Source: Ralstonia sp. RRA
GTDB lineage: Bacteria > Pseudomonadota > Gammaproteobacteria > Burkholderiales > Burkholderiaceae
DNA length: 64,000 nt
Direction of reading: 5' to 3'
Assembly (NCBI RefSeq): GCF_037023145.1
Contig: NZ_CP146094.1
Coordinates: 124,001-188,000 of the forward strand
The translations under genes were made by a program, and so were the position numbers. The notes beneath the pieces were generated by a model, which was given only the letters and a program-made list of their open reading frames with translations, was not told where the DNA came from and made no database searches. This document shows, piece by piece, positions 1-9,008 of this stretch (position 1 is the stretch's first letter; each line of letters begins with the position of its first letter).

Positions 1-1
1 G

Positions 2-118
2 GTGACTCAATGGGACGACGCCAATTTCGGTATTCGTACCCTTGCCGGGTTCGGGCTCCAATCGGGAATCGATCATTGGCGTCACACCAATCCGATGCTT
101 CGGCTGCAGCCCCTTTGA
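2..118 (+). CDS. Possible 3' end of a gene cut by the window edge
   Basis: An open frame runs from the first bases to TGA at 116-118 and reads VTQWDDANFGIRTLAGFGLQ followed by about 18 more residues. The composition looks like the natural C-terminus of a soluble protein, but only 38 codons are visible, so no family can be named. Fortuitous reading is quite possible. Confidence 0.3.
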   Translation: MTQWDDANFGIRTLAGFGLQSGIDHWRHTNPMLRLQPL

Positions 119-1194
119 CTTTGATGGAGCCACCTCACGCGGGGCCGCTGCACTCCAAGTTGGAATCTTGGACTTTCTAGCAACGCCACCTATCTAGTTC
201 CTTACGCCCCAGACCCAAGAAGTAACCGCCCTCATTGACCAACCATTTTACTTCCCATCACGAATTTATGAACACCAAGCACGAGGGGAATCTTGGTTTC
301 TCGCGTAGACGATTCGTGCGCGACCGACTTAACGCCAGAGAGTGCGCGAAGGTCGGAAACGAGGCTACCTATCGGATCTACCGGCCCAGCAAACCCTGAG
401 CTCGATGGCGTGCGTGGAATCAGGTCTAGTGCCCTTTGACACACAAATTGAGGCCCAAAAGCTCAAAAAAAAACGTCGCGCTTCTCAGCACGACGCGGGG
501 GAATGATTCTCGACGACAGATGGGGATCGCCGTAGAACCTGCGGGTTGCACAAATCGAGGCCTATTCGCCCATCAGGTGAGAGGGTCCATGGACGAACGG
601 GTCAATGGCTCCGACTTGCACAGGGCAGAGTATGCCACATTAGTTCTTGTCAGGAACTTGTTTTGTTTCATCTCAACCACACCACATTTCTTAAGCACCT
701 GCGTGCGCTTTACATCTGCTCGTTGCAGGTGTTGTCTGCACGCTACTCCAGAGCGAGGATCGAGAGACCCGTGGGCAGCGCTATTGGGAATTGCGTTTGG
801 GTTTTTGCCTCATCGGCGGCTTAGTGCGACCGCCTACGAGGGCCCGAACGGAACTCACTGGTGCCGCATGAGGAACGCAGCCCCTGATAGCCGCGACTAC
901 AGCTCGTGAATTCCCGCGTCAAAATTCGGAATGCTCGAAGGGCTTGGCCAGTGTTGGCCCCGAATCCGTAACGATCAGTTCTCTACCGGACTTCGGATTT
1001 GGAGAAGGTTTGTCCAAGCCCCTTCGAATCCGGGGACCGGTGACCGAACAACTGCGCCGCTAGGTGCGAACGCGTTATTGGTCACATCGGGCCTGAAGTG
1101 AACTTAGCGCCACATGACCCACGTTAGGCGACTGCTTACCGGGATGCGGCGCAATCCCAGTACAGCACGATCACGTAAGTGCCTCACGAACCAC
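119..1194. other. Stretch without a confident gene
   Basis: No frame shows a convincing start, ribosome site and protein-like composition. A GTG-started minus-strand frame at 232-444 (70 codons) has acceptable codon use and could be a gene relic. A TTG-started plus-strand frame at 436-909 looks random, being rich in Arg, Ser and Cys. I see no tandem repeat or mobile-element end here. Confidence 0.5.
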
Positions 1195-1318
1195 TTTTAG
1201 CAGCAAAAGCAGCGCTTCCCGCTAAACTAAAGCGTCACCTTTTAGTTTTGCTGTACAGCAAAACTAGCGATTTTTGCTAAACTAACGCCATCCTAGGTAC
1301 TTTTGCTGTACAGCAAAA
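1195..1318 (+). promoter_or_regulatory. Palindromic operator array before the AbiE-type pair
   Basis: A perfect 24-bp palindrome lies at 1243-1266 (half-site TAGTTTTGCTGT). An 18-bp copy, TTTTGCTGTACAGCAAAA, lies at 1301-1318 and ends only 19 bp before the ATG at 1338. Degenerate half-sites occur at 1195-1212 (TTTTAGCAGCAAAAG) and 1271-1284 (TTTTTGCTAAACTA). Spacing next to the antitoxin start suggests autorepression, as is known for AbiEi antitoxins. A weak promoter (TTTTTG at 1271, TAGGTA at 1294, 17-bp spacer) would lie between the two palindromes. Confidence 0.75.
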
Positions 1319-1337
1319 CTAACGAATCCGTCTTCAC

Positions 1338-2450
1338 ATGATCGAAGATCCTCAATCCGCAGCAGAGAGCACTCGTCTCGCACACCAGTACGAGATGGGT
1401 GACCTCCTTTGCATCGCATTGACCGAAAGGACCAACGGCAGGATCGTCAGTCGCGCAGACGAAGTGGAGACGGGCCAAGGCATCCGGCTCGATCTTCTTC
1501 TAAGGCTGGAGGCGGCCGGCGAAACTCTCAATATTGCGGTCGAAACGCTCCGCCACGCCTACCCACGCGACATCCAAGGCGCGGTGTGGCGGCTCGAAGA
1601 ATACAAGCTGGCTGCTGGTCCCGATATGGAAATCATTCCCATGGTGGCAGCCGAGGCGCTTAGTCCAGGCGCCCGCGAGCAACTTCGGAATCGAGGGATT
1701 GCCTACTTTGAGCGAAATGGCAATCTGCACCTGCGCCGGCACCACTGGTGGCTCGACATAGAGCGTCCGCCGCTCACTGTTGCAAAGAGAGAGGCAACTA
1801 CACTCTTCACGGATGCGAGGGAGATGGTCGTCCACGCTTTGCTCATGCATCGTGGCGAATGGCTCACGGGCAGCGAACTCGCTCGGGTTTCCCAAGCGTC
1901 TCAGTACACGTGCTCATTGGTTTTGCAGGGCCTCGAACGTCGTGAGTGGTGCGAGTCGAGCGGAGCCGGCCGCACCCTCCGCCGCATGCTCACGCAACCG
2001 CGACGACTGCTCGATGCATGGGCGGAGCAATGGACAAAGCGCAAGGAGCAGCGGCACCGCTACTACGTGTTCACCCAGAACCCAAAAAACCTGATCTTTG
2101 AGCTATCTGCGCAGGCCGACAAGTCGGGGACCAACTTCCCATGGGCGTTCACTGGTACCGCAGCGGCCAATGATTTCGCACCGCTTCTTACCAGCGTCGA
2201 TACCGCTGAAATCATCGTGCCGCCCAATCGCGTTCAAGAGCTAGCTGACGCCTTGAGGCTGAAGCCCGTCAGCAAGGGACACAACGTCACCCTGATAGAG
2301 CGCACCGGCGCGAGCCTCATGTTCAGCGAAGTCCATCCGCTGTATGAGGCCCACTCAGCGAGTCCGTTCATCCTCTATTTGGATCTGCTCGACGGCCGAG
2401 GTCGCAACAAAGAACTGGCCGCACACCTACTAGAGAAACTGGGGATCTAA
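1338..2450 (+). CDS. abiEi: AbiEi-type antitoxin of a type IV toxin-antitoxin pair
   Basis: A 370-aa protein. A winged-helix-like segment is visible at about residues 155-215 (EWLTGSELARVSQASQYTCS). An AbiEi C-terminal region follows, with YVFTQNPKNLIFELS and the AFTGTAAAN...LLTSVDTAEI stretch. The N-terminal ~150 residues form an additional domain I cannot name. Known AbiEi proteins bind operator DNA and neutralise the AbiEii nucleotidyltransferase without needing to bind it. The ATG has no Shine-Dalgarno; an in-frame stop at 1320-1322 limits extension, so a short or leaderless transcript is likely. The gene ends 3 bp before the toxin gene. The upstream palindromes fit autoregulation. Family assignment is fairly sure; the toxin's target is not. 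Confidence 0.8.
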   Translation: MIEDPQSAAESTRLAHQYEMGDLLCIALTERTNGRIVSRADEVETGQGIRLDLLLRLEAAGETLNIAVETLRHAYPRDIQGAVWRLEEYKLAAGPDMEIIPMVAAEALSPGAREQLRNRGIAYFERNGNLHLRRHHWWLDIERPPLTVAKREATTLFTDAREMVVHALLMHRGEWLTGSELARVSQASQYTCSLVLQGLERREWCESSGAGRTLRRMLTQPRRLLDAWAEQWTKRKEQRHRYYVFTQNPKNLIFELSAQADKSGTNFPWAFTGTAAANDFAPLLTSVDTAEIIVPPNRVQELADALRLKPVSKGHNVTLIERTGASLMFSEVHPLYEAHSASPFILYLDLLDGRGRNKELAAHLLEKLGI

Positions 2451-2453
2451 TCC

Positions 2454-3371
2454 ATGTCTGCAATCAAACCGACAAGTGCCGCCGGCTATCAACCCGAGGT
2501 GACCATTGCCTGCGAACGCGCATTGCTCACGCTTATGGGGGCATTCGGCAGCCTCAAAAAATCACTGCGACTTGTTGGTGGCCTGGTGCCCCGCTACCTC
2601 ACTCCTGCTGCGCCGCCGGATGTGCCAGCTCACGCCGGTACGTCCGACGTCGATGTAGTCCTCAACATTCGGGTGCTCGCTGACGGTGAGGGCTACGCAT
2701 CGTTAGCCGATCAGTTGAAGAAGCGAGGCTTCGAGCGGCACGTGAATGCCGAAGGCAAGTCCACTGCGTGGCGTTGGAAGCGGAAAGTGGACGAACACCT
2801 GCACGTGGTGATCGAATTCCTACAAGATGCCGGGGAAGCGAATCCTGGTAGGCCTGTAAGCATCGACGGCGAGCGCGTTTCGGCATTGACCGTCCAGTAC
2901 GTCGGGATCGTTCACGACTGGTACCAGGAACGTGTAGTCACCGCCGAGCTACTTGACGGCGCTGGGACGTCGACTGAAACGGTGCGGTTCGCAGACGTTC
3001 CGGCCTTCATCATTCTGAAGGCGCTGGCACTGGACGATCGCCACGAGAACAAGGATGCGGCGGACCTTATCCACGTTCTGCGTTACGCCGGCACGCCAGA
3101 AGAGGTAGCCAAGATGTTCGTGGACCGGGAGCAGTCCGGGCTCCACCCTGGTGCGATCCAAGCTGGCCTAGAAGCCCTGCGCCTTCGCTTTTGTGATGAT
3201 GAGCACGGCGAGGGTTACCTTAAGTTGGGGCCGATTTCGTTCGCGCACTTCTACGGCGATAGCGGAGATGACGATGATCTCGTCCGTGAACAGCGCTTTG
3301 CTTCAGGCCTCGTCCAAGCGTTGCTTGACAGCATCCAGGCCACCCGCAGAAGCGTTGTTTCAGCCGATTAG
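2454..3371 (+). CDS. abiEii: AbiEii-type nucleotidyltransferase toxin
   Basis: A 305-aa nucleotidyltransferase-fold protein. The DxD catalytic motif appears as GTSDVDVVLNI at about residues 62-72. A downstream Lys/Asp segment, KALALDDRHENKDAADL (about 188-204), matches the AbiEii family layout. Known members (AbiEii/MenT) stall growth by nucleotide transfer to tRNA or related targets. It starts at ATG 2454, 3 bp after the antitoxin stop, with GGGGAT upstream, so translation is probably coupled. Its 3' end overlaps the convergent minus-strand gene at 3360 by 12 bp. Probable roles are plasmid addiction and phage abortive infection; no change to key residues was noticed. Confidence 0.82.
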   Translation: MSAIKPTSAAGYQPEVTIACERALLTLMGAFGSLKKSLRLVGGLVPRYLTPAAPPDVPAHAGTSDVDVVLNIRVLADGEGYASLADQLKKRGFERHVNAEGKSTAWRWKRKVDEHLHVVIEFLQDAGEANPGRPVSIDGERVSALTVQYVGIVHDWYQERVVTAELLDGAGTSTETVRFADVPAFIILKALALDDRHENKDAADLIHVLRYAGTPEEVAKMFVDREQSGLHPGAIQAGLEALRLRFCDDEHGEGYLKLGPISFAHFYGDSGDDDDLVREQRFASGLVQALLDSIQATRRSVVSAD

Positions 3372-3854
3372 TCGGTCCGACTGGCCTTCCTCAAGCGGCC
3401 ATGCGTTAGACGGATGAAGGACTCGCAATCCCTCAACCGTCAAGGACTGCTCTGGAGTGAACAGCATCATTGCAAGAGCCAACATTGCTTTGACTGCCTC
3501 CTCCGGATCACTGGGCAGGACAAAGCCGTGCGCTTCAGCCAGCTTCTGCGCCTCGCCCCGAGCGGATGCCGCCGATTCCGGAAAGGCCGGATCGCTCCAG
3601 TGGCGCTTTCCACTGAGAAGGTAAGGCAGAACGTGACCCAAGGTCCTTAGTGCATCGCTCGTCTGCTCATCCTCCCTGGCCAGGACGGAAGCGCCAGACT
3701 CGAGCACGTAGCGCATCTCTTCCACGAAATCGTGACGTGTGCGCTCCAGCATCGCTATCCGTGCCGCCAGCCCATCTATCACCTGGTCTTGTTCCCGCAG
3801 TTGGGAGGTCAGCTTGTCAGTTTCAAGCCGATGGCGCCGTGAGCTTACAAACAT
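3360..3854 (-). CDS. Unknown coiled-coil protein, last gene of the array
   Basis: 164 aa from ATG 3854, chosen because AAGGAG lies 9 bp upstream; a GTG at 3911 would add 19 residues. Residues 10-45 form a heptad-like coiled coil (ETDKLTSQLREQDQVIDGLA). The rest is helical and acidic with no membrane segment or signal peptide. It is convergent with the AbiEii gene, with a 12-bp overlap. No family recognised. Confidence 0.6.
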   Translation of the reverse strand: MFVSSRRHRLETDKLTSQLREQDQVIDGLAARIAMLERTRHDFVEEMRYVLESGASVLAREDEQTSDALRTLGHVLPYLLSGKRHWSDPAFPESAASARGEAQKLAEAHGFVLPSDPEEAVKAMLALAMMLFTPEQSLTVEGLRVLHPSNAWPLEEGQSDRLIG

Positions 3855-4064
3855 GAAGCAGATCTCCTTGTCACTCCGAATCCCCTTTTTCAGTTCGGTT
3901 TGCGTGGTCACGAAGGCCGATGCAATAAAGGCTAACGCTCGACAGCGTTTTGCTGGGCTTTTGAGGACTTGGACGTGCCCCGCGGCAATTCCAAGGCCCA
4001 GGATAGGAGAGGCTATGCCCTCTATTCCGAGCTGCTTTAGGCCCAGCCGATACGGCTAGGCCAA

Positions 4065-4430
4065 TTACAGTCTGACCCAGACATTTGGAGACCAGTACGC
4101 GCCAGGCAACTCCGAACCGTCTTCAATCATCACACCGTGCCCATCTCGCACCTCGACCACTCGCCCGCCAACGAACCGGCACACCAACTCGAGTTGCGAG
4201 AATTCAAACTCACTGCCGAGATGAATCCAGCCGTTCAGTTCCGGATTCCAGAAACGCCCGCGATCGTCGATGCGGACGAAGCGTCCAGTAGCGTCAATCT
4301 CCCCGTCGACGCAGCATGAGTACTCTTCGTCGTCTGGCATATCCTTTGACTGGAAGGACCAGCCCGTACGGGCTGCCACGGGAAACAGATCGCAGTCTTG
4401 CGCGATCTTGATAGTCGAAAAATCGCTCAT
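4065..4430 (-). CDS. Unknown small soluble protein
   Basis: 121 aa, acidic, rich in Trp, Gly and Asp, with a probable beta-rich C-terminal half (VRIDDRGRFWNPELNGWIHL). No signal peptide, membrane segment or Cys pair is seen. ATG 4430 is preceded by AAGGTG about 8 bp upstream. It looks like a plasmid orphan; function unknown. Confidence 0.6.
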   Translation of the reverse strand: MSDFSTIKIAQDCDLFPVAARTGWSFQSKDMPDDEEYSCCVDGEIDATGRFVRIDDRGRFWNPELNGWIHLGSEFEFSQLELVCRFVGGRVVEVRDGHGVMIEDGSELPGAYWSPNVWVRL

Positions 4431-4513
4431 ACCTGCGTCACCTTCAATTTGTCGATGGAGCCGCTTCGGCTCGCCAGGCTCACTGCCTGAGTTCTGGCGT
4501 ACGGCTATGAGGA

Positions 4514-4774
4514 TTAGCCACTCTTATGCTCTTTCAGAACGGCATCGAATGCCGCCGTACCGGAAGTGCGCGTGCAACCGAGCACGGAGCGATGATTTCC
4601 AAGGGGGGGGCATGAACCGGCTTGGGAGTACGAAACATAGCCCCCTTGATGGCCGACATTCACCGCCTGCAGAAACTCTATCTCGGTCACTTGCAGCGCC
4701 ATAAATTCGGCGCGCGTGGACTGGCTCAATTCCGCCGGCGGGAGGCACATTCGACTGACCATAATTTCTGTCAT
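4514..4774 (-). CDS. Unknown small protein containing a G8/C8 tract
   Basis: 86 aa from ATG 4774; a TTG at 4813 would add 13 residues. The N-terminal half (ALQVTEIEFLQAVNVGHQGG) looks like a folded domain. The frame then crosses eight consecutive G at 4603-4610 (C8 on the coding strand) and continues to a plausible end, FDAVLKEHKSG. A one-base slip there would give a different C-terminus, so the 3' half may be variable or mis-called. No family recognised. Confidence 0.5.
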   Translation of the reverse strand: MTEIMVSRMCLPPAELSQSTRAEFMALQVTEIEFLQAVNVGHQGGYVSYSQAGSCPPLGNHRSVLGCTRTSGTAAFDAVLKEHKSG

Positions 4775-4902
4775 ACCGGGCTTCCGGCCCTTACGCGGGG
4801 CGCCACGCGCCAATCGTTGATAGAGTTCAGCGAATGCCCTCTACGTAGTGAGCCTCTAAGTGCTCGGGTGTGTCGCGCCAATAGCCGATGCGCCTGACAG
4901 CC

Positions 4903-5271
4903 TTACATACTTGCCGGCAACGCGATCTGCGGCACTTCAATCAGGAGGTCACCGTTTCGCACGGTTTCTAACCCACGCACATTGGCCGGACGAACTTCCA
5001 TCTGGCCAGGAGAAAGAACTGATTCGCGCGCCTTACCGAGCTTGTCGCAGATTTGATCGACGCGGATGTTAAGGCGCCCAGCCGAATCGCGCGACGTGCT
5101 GGACAGATAGCTCATACACACTGAGCCGTCAGACTTCTGCAGAGTAGGTAGGTTGACAACAACGTCACTGACTCTGACTTGGCGCAGGTAGAGAAGCTGC
5201 TCAGGTACATCAGCGAACGCCGCGCTCGCAACGAACATCGTGGCCAGCGCCGGGGCAATATATCTCTTCAT
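4903..5271 (-). CDS. Exported protein of unknown function
   Basis: 122 aa starting at ATG 5271 with GAGA about 6 bp upstream. A 63-nt in-frame extension exists but would bury the signal peptide MKRYIAPALATMFVASAAFA, whose cleavage after AFA looks standard. The mature ~100-residue protein has two Cys (VCMSYL, QICDKL) and a beta-rich C-terminus, fitting a periplasmic protein. A two-hairpin leader (5291-5325) lies 19 nt upstream of the start. Confidence 0.68.
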   Translation of the reverse strand: MKRYIAPALATMFVASAAFADVPEQLLYLRQVRVSDVVVNLPTLQKSDGSVCMSYLSSTSRDSAGRLNIRVDQICDKLGKARESVLSPGQMEVRPANVRGLETVRNGDLLIEVPQIALPASM

Positions 5272-5290
5272 TTTATTCTCGATTTCCATT

Positions 5291-5325
5291 CGGCAAGCCG
5301 GCCGATTCGGGGCGCTCACGCGCCA
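5291..5325 (-). promoter_or_regulatory. Two-hairpin leader element (copy 1)
   Basis: On the minus strand GGCGCGTGAGCGCC forms one stem-loop and CGGCCGGCTTGCCG a second, ending 19 nt before ATG 5271. The same order of a GGCGC...GCGCC hairpin then a CGGCCGG...GCCG hairpin recurs at 17298, 21778 and 37053, always just before an exported or membrane protein. No U-tract follows, so it is not a classic terminator. Confidence 0.6.
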
Positions 5326-5458
5326 GGTAGTCATGTCACCTCTCGGATCTCGCGCCCGACCTGCAAGCGCCGATCATCAGCTTTTGGTCGAAAGGTGGTG
5401 ACGATCATGGATCGTAAGACCGCCGATCATCGGCAGATGGCGATCACCGATGCAGGCA

Positions 5459-5731
5459 CTATCTCACCACGGTTCCTGCCCGCTTCATATGGGCAAAACG
5501 GACGTGCGCCAGCGCGATGTAAATCCGGCCGACGGTTCGGCCGATAAGAGTGTTTGCCCTGAAAGTGGCAAGCGACCAATGCTCGCGCTCCAGCCCATTT
5601 GTGTCGATCACCCTTTGACATTGCGCATAGGCGTAAAAGTGGCGCCCCTGTGCTGGCGCGGACGCTACCGCAAGAAGCAAAATGAGCACCACAGCGGCGC
5701 TAAACACCGAAATCAGCTCGCACGCGTTCAT
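5459..5731 (-). CDS. Small membrane-anchored or exported protein
   Basis: 90 aa from ATG 5731, preceded by GGGGATGGG. The first ~27 residues (MNACELISVFSAAVVLILLL...) form a membrane segment or signal peptide ending near APAQG. The remaining ~60 residues are basic and aromatic-rich. The longer frame to 5887 lacks a good ribosome site. Function unknown. Confidence 0.6.
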   Translation of the reverse strand: MNACELISVFSAAVVLILLLAVASAPAQGRHFYAYAQCQRVIDTNGLEREHWSLATFRANTLIGRTVGRIYIALAHVRFAHMKRAGTVVR

Positions 5732-5933
5732 CCCATCCCCGAAAAATCTGCTCTGCAGCGCCGGTTTGGTACGATGGAACGTTCCTTCGAGGCCTGCCAA
5801 ACAGAAATATAACTTCTCCTCAGGAAATAGCATCACCCCCCGAACGGGTAGCTCTACCCCACCTGCGCTGGTAGCGCCCCGCGGCATCGCTTGCTAGGGG
5901 GCGGGATGAACGCGAAGAGCGTCCTCGCGCTGG

Positions 5934-6242
5934 CTAGATCAAACGAATCGCTGCATGGAGCGACTGGCCTTCATCAATGCAGAAGACGCTCACGCTGCAA
6001 CCATTCCATTCAGCCCGATCCTGGCCGCCTTTGGACACCGCTTTCGCACGTTCTTCACCAAGCACCAGTTCGGCAAACGTCAACATCTGGAAGTGCGTTG
6101 GTGACTCGAGCGGACTGATACCCGCTGGGCTGCGCATATGGGACGCACCCTCACCTACCAACGCCACATCGGTTGCACCGCTGGCTCGCCAGTCTTGTAC
6201 TGCGGCATTCAGGCCTGCAGCAAACGCATCATTCAAAGTCAT
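5934..6242 (-). CDS. Unknown small soluble protein
   Basis: 102 aa from ATG 6242 with GAGGGA about 8 bp upstream. It begins MTLNDAFAAGLNAAVQDW and continues as an alpha/beta protein with no membrane segment. It starts 21 bp after the stop of the membrane-protein gene at 6263, so the two are probably co-transcribed. No family recognised. Confidence 0.6.
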   Translation of the reverse strand: MTLNDAFAAGLNAAVQDWRASGATDVALVGEGASHMRSPAGISPLESPTHFQMLTFAELVLGEERAKAVSKGGQDRAEWNGCSVSVFCIDEGQSLHAAIRLI

Positions 6243-6262
6243 GGAACTGTCCCTCGCCCTTA

Positions 6263-6736
6263 TCAAGCCAGTTCGACTGCGCCAAACACTTGCTCATAGA
6301 GCTTGACGTTGTAGCTCAGCCATCCTCGGGCCTCACTTTCGAGTAGAAGCCTCATGCGGTCGCCGAAAATGCGCCGGGTTCGACTCAGCGAGAACGAATA
6401 TTCGAACCACTGTCCTTTCGCTGTACGGCACAATTGAGCCACCTCAATCGGACCCGGTTCGGTCGGGAGATCAACCCTGCGCCAGTCGACGAGTTCGGAG
6501 TCGCGTCCAATGATGCGCAGCCCTCCGACTATGGCGTCGAGATCATTCAATGCGCTCTCAATGGCTCTCAAGTTCCTGTCGCTTTCTACGCTCCGCAAGA
6601 ATTTGCTTAAGCTGAACAGGGCCACTCCCGAGCCCAGTATTACCATCCATCCGGATAGCTTGAGCAACATCCCCAAAATGACACAGAGCGTCCCCAACGC
6701 GAATAGGCCGATAGCGGTAGTTTTCTTCATTTTCAT
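6263..6736 (-). CDS. Inner-membrane protein with cytoplasmic domain
   Basis: 157 aa. Two closely spaced membrane helices at residues 8-47 (GLFALGTLCVILGMLL, SGWMVILGSGVALFSL) precede a ~105-residue soluble domain rich in Arg and Leu. ATG 6736 has AAGGA about 10 bp upstream. A GC-rich hairpin (GCCGG...CCGGC) lies 20-40 nt before the start, resembling but not matching the two-hairpin leader. Function unknown. Confidence 0.65.
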   Translation of the reverse strand: MKMKKTTAIGLFALGTLCVILGMLLKLSGWMVILGSGVALFSLSKFLRSVESDRNLRAIESALNDLDAIVGGLRIIGRDSELVDWRRVDLPTEPGPIEVAQLCRTAKGQWFEYSFSLSRTRRIFGDRMRLLLESEARGWLSYNVKLYEQVFGAVELA

Positions 6737-6831
6737 TGTTTTGGAATCCTTTGGTAATGCCGGGCCGACCGGCGTGTCTCGTTGTTGGCAGCGAACACCG
6801 GAGTCTCCCGAATCGCGGTCAACAGGCGGCG

Positions 6832-7548
6832 CTAGGTGAGATCAACGGTAAGGCGGGAAAGCCCGATCTTCAGACACTCACCCAGCATCTCCAACACCCA
6901 TGGCACATCGTCGTAGCATGGGCCGAAATTCGGCGTTATCGACCCGTCCGCCTCTTCTACAAATTCATGATTGAGGGCGTACAAGGTGCTGTGAGCCCCG
7001 CTGCGTGAGAACCCCCGGTACATGGTTTCGTACAACTCGACCAGGTCCGCAGCCTTTGCAGCCTCGTACGCGCCAAACGATCGCAGTTTCTCAGGCCTGG
7101 AATCGATCATGGTCTGAATTTCCTGCCGAACCTCGGGCGTCAGATGGGCAGTGATAGTTGGAATCGCCAACATGCCGTTGGCCTGCTTACCTTGCTCCAA
7201 CTGATCCTGCTCGACCAAGCGCTGCACAAGCTCAGGCTTTCTCACCAACGCGACCGCATGAAAAAGACTTTCCACTGCGCTGCGCGCCAGCGTCAGCGCG
7301 TCAGGCACCATGCCCATTTCCGCAAGCAGGATGCCACCCTGGCAAGAACGTACGCATCGGATCCAGAAACCGGCAGCAAACAGGAAAGCAGCGGCCTTGC
7401 CGTCCAGACTTAACTGATTCAGCATGCCAACGGCCCTCTCGGACCACAACTCACATGCCCGGAACTGCGCCGCGAATTGACTCCGGGCGAGGCGCTTCTG
7501 CTCTTCTAGTTCCGAGGAGAGAAAACCCCTCTGCTGAATATCGCTCAT
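6832..7548 (-). CDS. DUF5677-like protein
   Basis: 238 aa, all-helical. The region around residues 70-110 (AEMGMVPDALTLARSAVESL) matches the helical pattern of DUF5677 proteins, which are widespread in plasmids and phages and lack a known biochemical role. No membrane segment. The start overlaps the stop of the upstream 68-aa gene by 4 bp (ATGA), so the two are translationally coupled and may form a unit. Confidence 0.68.
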   Translation of the reverse strand: MSDIQQRGFLSSELEEQKRLARSQFAAQFRACELWSERAVGMLNQLSLDGKAAAFLFAAGFWIRCVRSCQGGILLAEMGMVPDALTLARSAVESLFHAVALVRKPELVQRLVEQDQLEQGKQANGMLAIPTITAHLTPEVRQEIQTMIDSRPEKLRSFGAYEAAKAADLVELYETMYRGFSRSGAHSTLYALNHEFVEEADGSITPNFGPCYDDVPWVLEMLGECLKIGLSRLTVDLT

Positions 7549-7751
7549 GTTTTGGCGGCAGCAACTTCGCCCAGAAGAAACTTCACAAAGCTCGTCCGAT
7601 CGTTAGCCAAGTCGACCGTCGTCAACTCGTCGGCAACCGCTTTGATCTTCAGCAGCTTATCGAGCGTTCCGGAAGAATTGTTGAGATCTTTGGCATCCTG
7701 AAGTAGTTGCAGCAGCTTCGCGAGTTCGTCGCGCCGGTCCTTTGTCCACAT
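7545..7751 (-). CDS. Small helical partner of the DUF5677-like gene
   Basis: 68 aa, Leu/Asp/Lys-rich helical protein (RRDELAKLLQLLQDAKDLNN). ATG 7751 is preceded by AGGACC. Its stop overlaps the start of the DUF5677-like gene, which is typical of partner subunits. No family recognised. Confidence 0.6.
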   Translation of the reverse strand: MWTKDRRDELAKLLQLLQDAKDLNNSSGTLDKLLKIKAVADELTTVDLANDRTSFVKFLLGEVAAAKT

Positions 7752-7996
7752 GATTGGTCCTAAAACGCTAATTCGAAAGTCGTTCGGTGCAGCATAACCG
7801 GATGCCCTGACATCTCAAGCCCACACACGCACACAAGCTCTTCGGGCAGACAGACGTTTGCTGTAGCCCCACTAAAGAAGGGGCACTGAAATCACGCTCG
7901 GGATTCAAGTCTGAAAAACTTGCAGCGACCACTCCATTGCAGGTCACAGCGAACCATCATGCGCTATCAAACGTTCGCAACAGTGCATCCCGAGCG

Positions 7997-8558
7997 TCAG
8001 TCACCTCCACCGCCTCCGCCACAGTCTCCTCCGCCACCACCATCATTGCCTCCGCCACCGCCGCAATCACCGCCACCGCTTGAACCGCCGCCGTCACCGG
8101 TGTCCCGCGGCGTGTAGCAGTCTGCAGGGGCTCGCCGGCTGTCGTCATCGCCACCGGGGGAGAACACCGACGAGATTGATGTGCCACCGTTGTCGCTCGG
8201 ACTACTACAGTGGCGATCGCTCTCGTCCCGATGTCCGGGCTCGGCTTTCCAGAAAGCCCAAGGGCTGACCGTGGCTGCGAGCGGATTAAGTGGGCTGAAA
8301 GGGTTGAGAGGATTCAGCGGATTGATCCAATCCTCGTCACTCGATACTGAAGTTCGCTGATTCCTACTCGTTTCTGCGAGACTCCTGACGGCTGGCTCGC
8401 CCCTCAGGGGGCGCGACTGCGAATGAGACTGAACTTCTCTCGGGCTGTCCCGACTAGCGATAGCTGATTCAGCCAGCGTTGCGGAAAGGTCGAAGTACTG
8501 CCCATCCGGCCGCTGCATGCATCGGTTCAGTTCCTTTCTGAGAAACGTCAGGTGTTCG
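7997..8558 (-). pseudogene. 3' part of a gene split by IS66
   Basis: This is the downstream portion of the gene starting at 11313. When the IS66 element and one copy of the 8-bp duplication are removed, the frame joins exactly (AQREH-LTFLRKEL). This part encodes about 186 residues: a charged segment, an Asn-Pro-Leu repeat (INPLNPLNPFSPLNPL, plus-strand positions 8281-8328) and a C-terminal tail of Gly, Asp and two Cys (positions 8000-8095) ending at TGA 7997. Such NPL/SPL motifs followed by Gly-Cys tails occur in small membrane proteins of phages and plasmids. It has no start of its own. Confidence 0.75.
8551..8558. repeat. IS66 target-site duplication, left copy
   Basis: GGTGTTCG directly abuts the left inverted repeat and is repeated at 10962-10969 beyond the right one. 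Eight base pairs is the duplication length known for IS66-family transposition. Confidence 0.95.
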
Positions 8559-8636
8559 GTAAGCACCCGGTGAACCCGTCTTGAAGGGGACCCGCGTAGC
8601 AAGGAGCATCGTGTCCATCTAGTTCTAGGTGGACAC

Positions 8637-9008
8637 GTGGACACTATCGAAGAGAGCGCGCCAATACGGCGCCGACGTCGGCATAGCGCCGAGTTCAAGG
8701 CCAAGGCAGTGCAGGAGTGCATGCAGCCGGGTGTTTCGATCGCGGCGATAGCCCTGCACCATCGCCTCAATGCGAATCTGCTGCGGCGCTGGGTCGCCGA
8801 GCAGGAAGCAAAGAATGGCGCGCCTGAGGACCGCGAGTTGATGAGGGTGCCGCAAGGCGAGTTCATCCCGTTGCGGATCGGCGAGCCGACCACTGCCGTG
8901 CCGGACATCCAGATCGAAGTCCGCCGTGGCGCGACGACGATCAGTCTTCGCTGGCCGGGATCGGCCGCAGCGCAGTGCGCCCAGTGGCTGCAAGGGTGGT
9001 TGCGTTGA
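8637..9008 (+). CDS. tnpA: IS66 accessory protein TnpA
   Basis: 123 aa, GTG start, with a helix-turn-helix N-terminal region (RRHSAEFKAKAVQECMQPGV) typical of IS66 OrfA/TnpA. It is thought to act with TnpB in IS66 transposition, probably in DNA binding. Its stop overlaps the TnpB TTG start at 9005. Length is normal for the family. Confidence 0.93.
   Translation: MDTIEESAPIRRRRRHSAEFKAKAVQECMQPGVSIAAIALHHRLNANLLRRWVAEQEAKNGAPEDRELMRVPQGEFIPLRIGEPTTAVPDIQIEVRRGATTISLRWPGSAAAQCAQWLQGWLR

Noticed and set aside
436..909. 157-codon plus-strand frame near the left end
   Set aside because: TTG start without ribosome site and random composition; not called as a gene.
8000..8095. Minisatellite-like GCC/CCGCCA repeat
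   Set aside because: It is the coding sequence of the Gly-rich tail of the split gene; the repetition follows from Gly codons.
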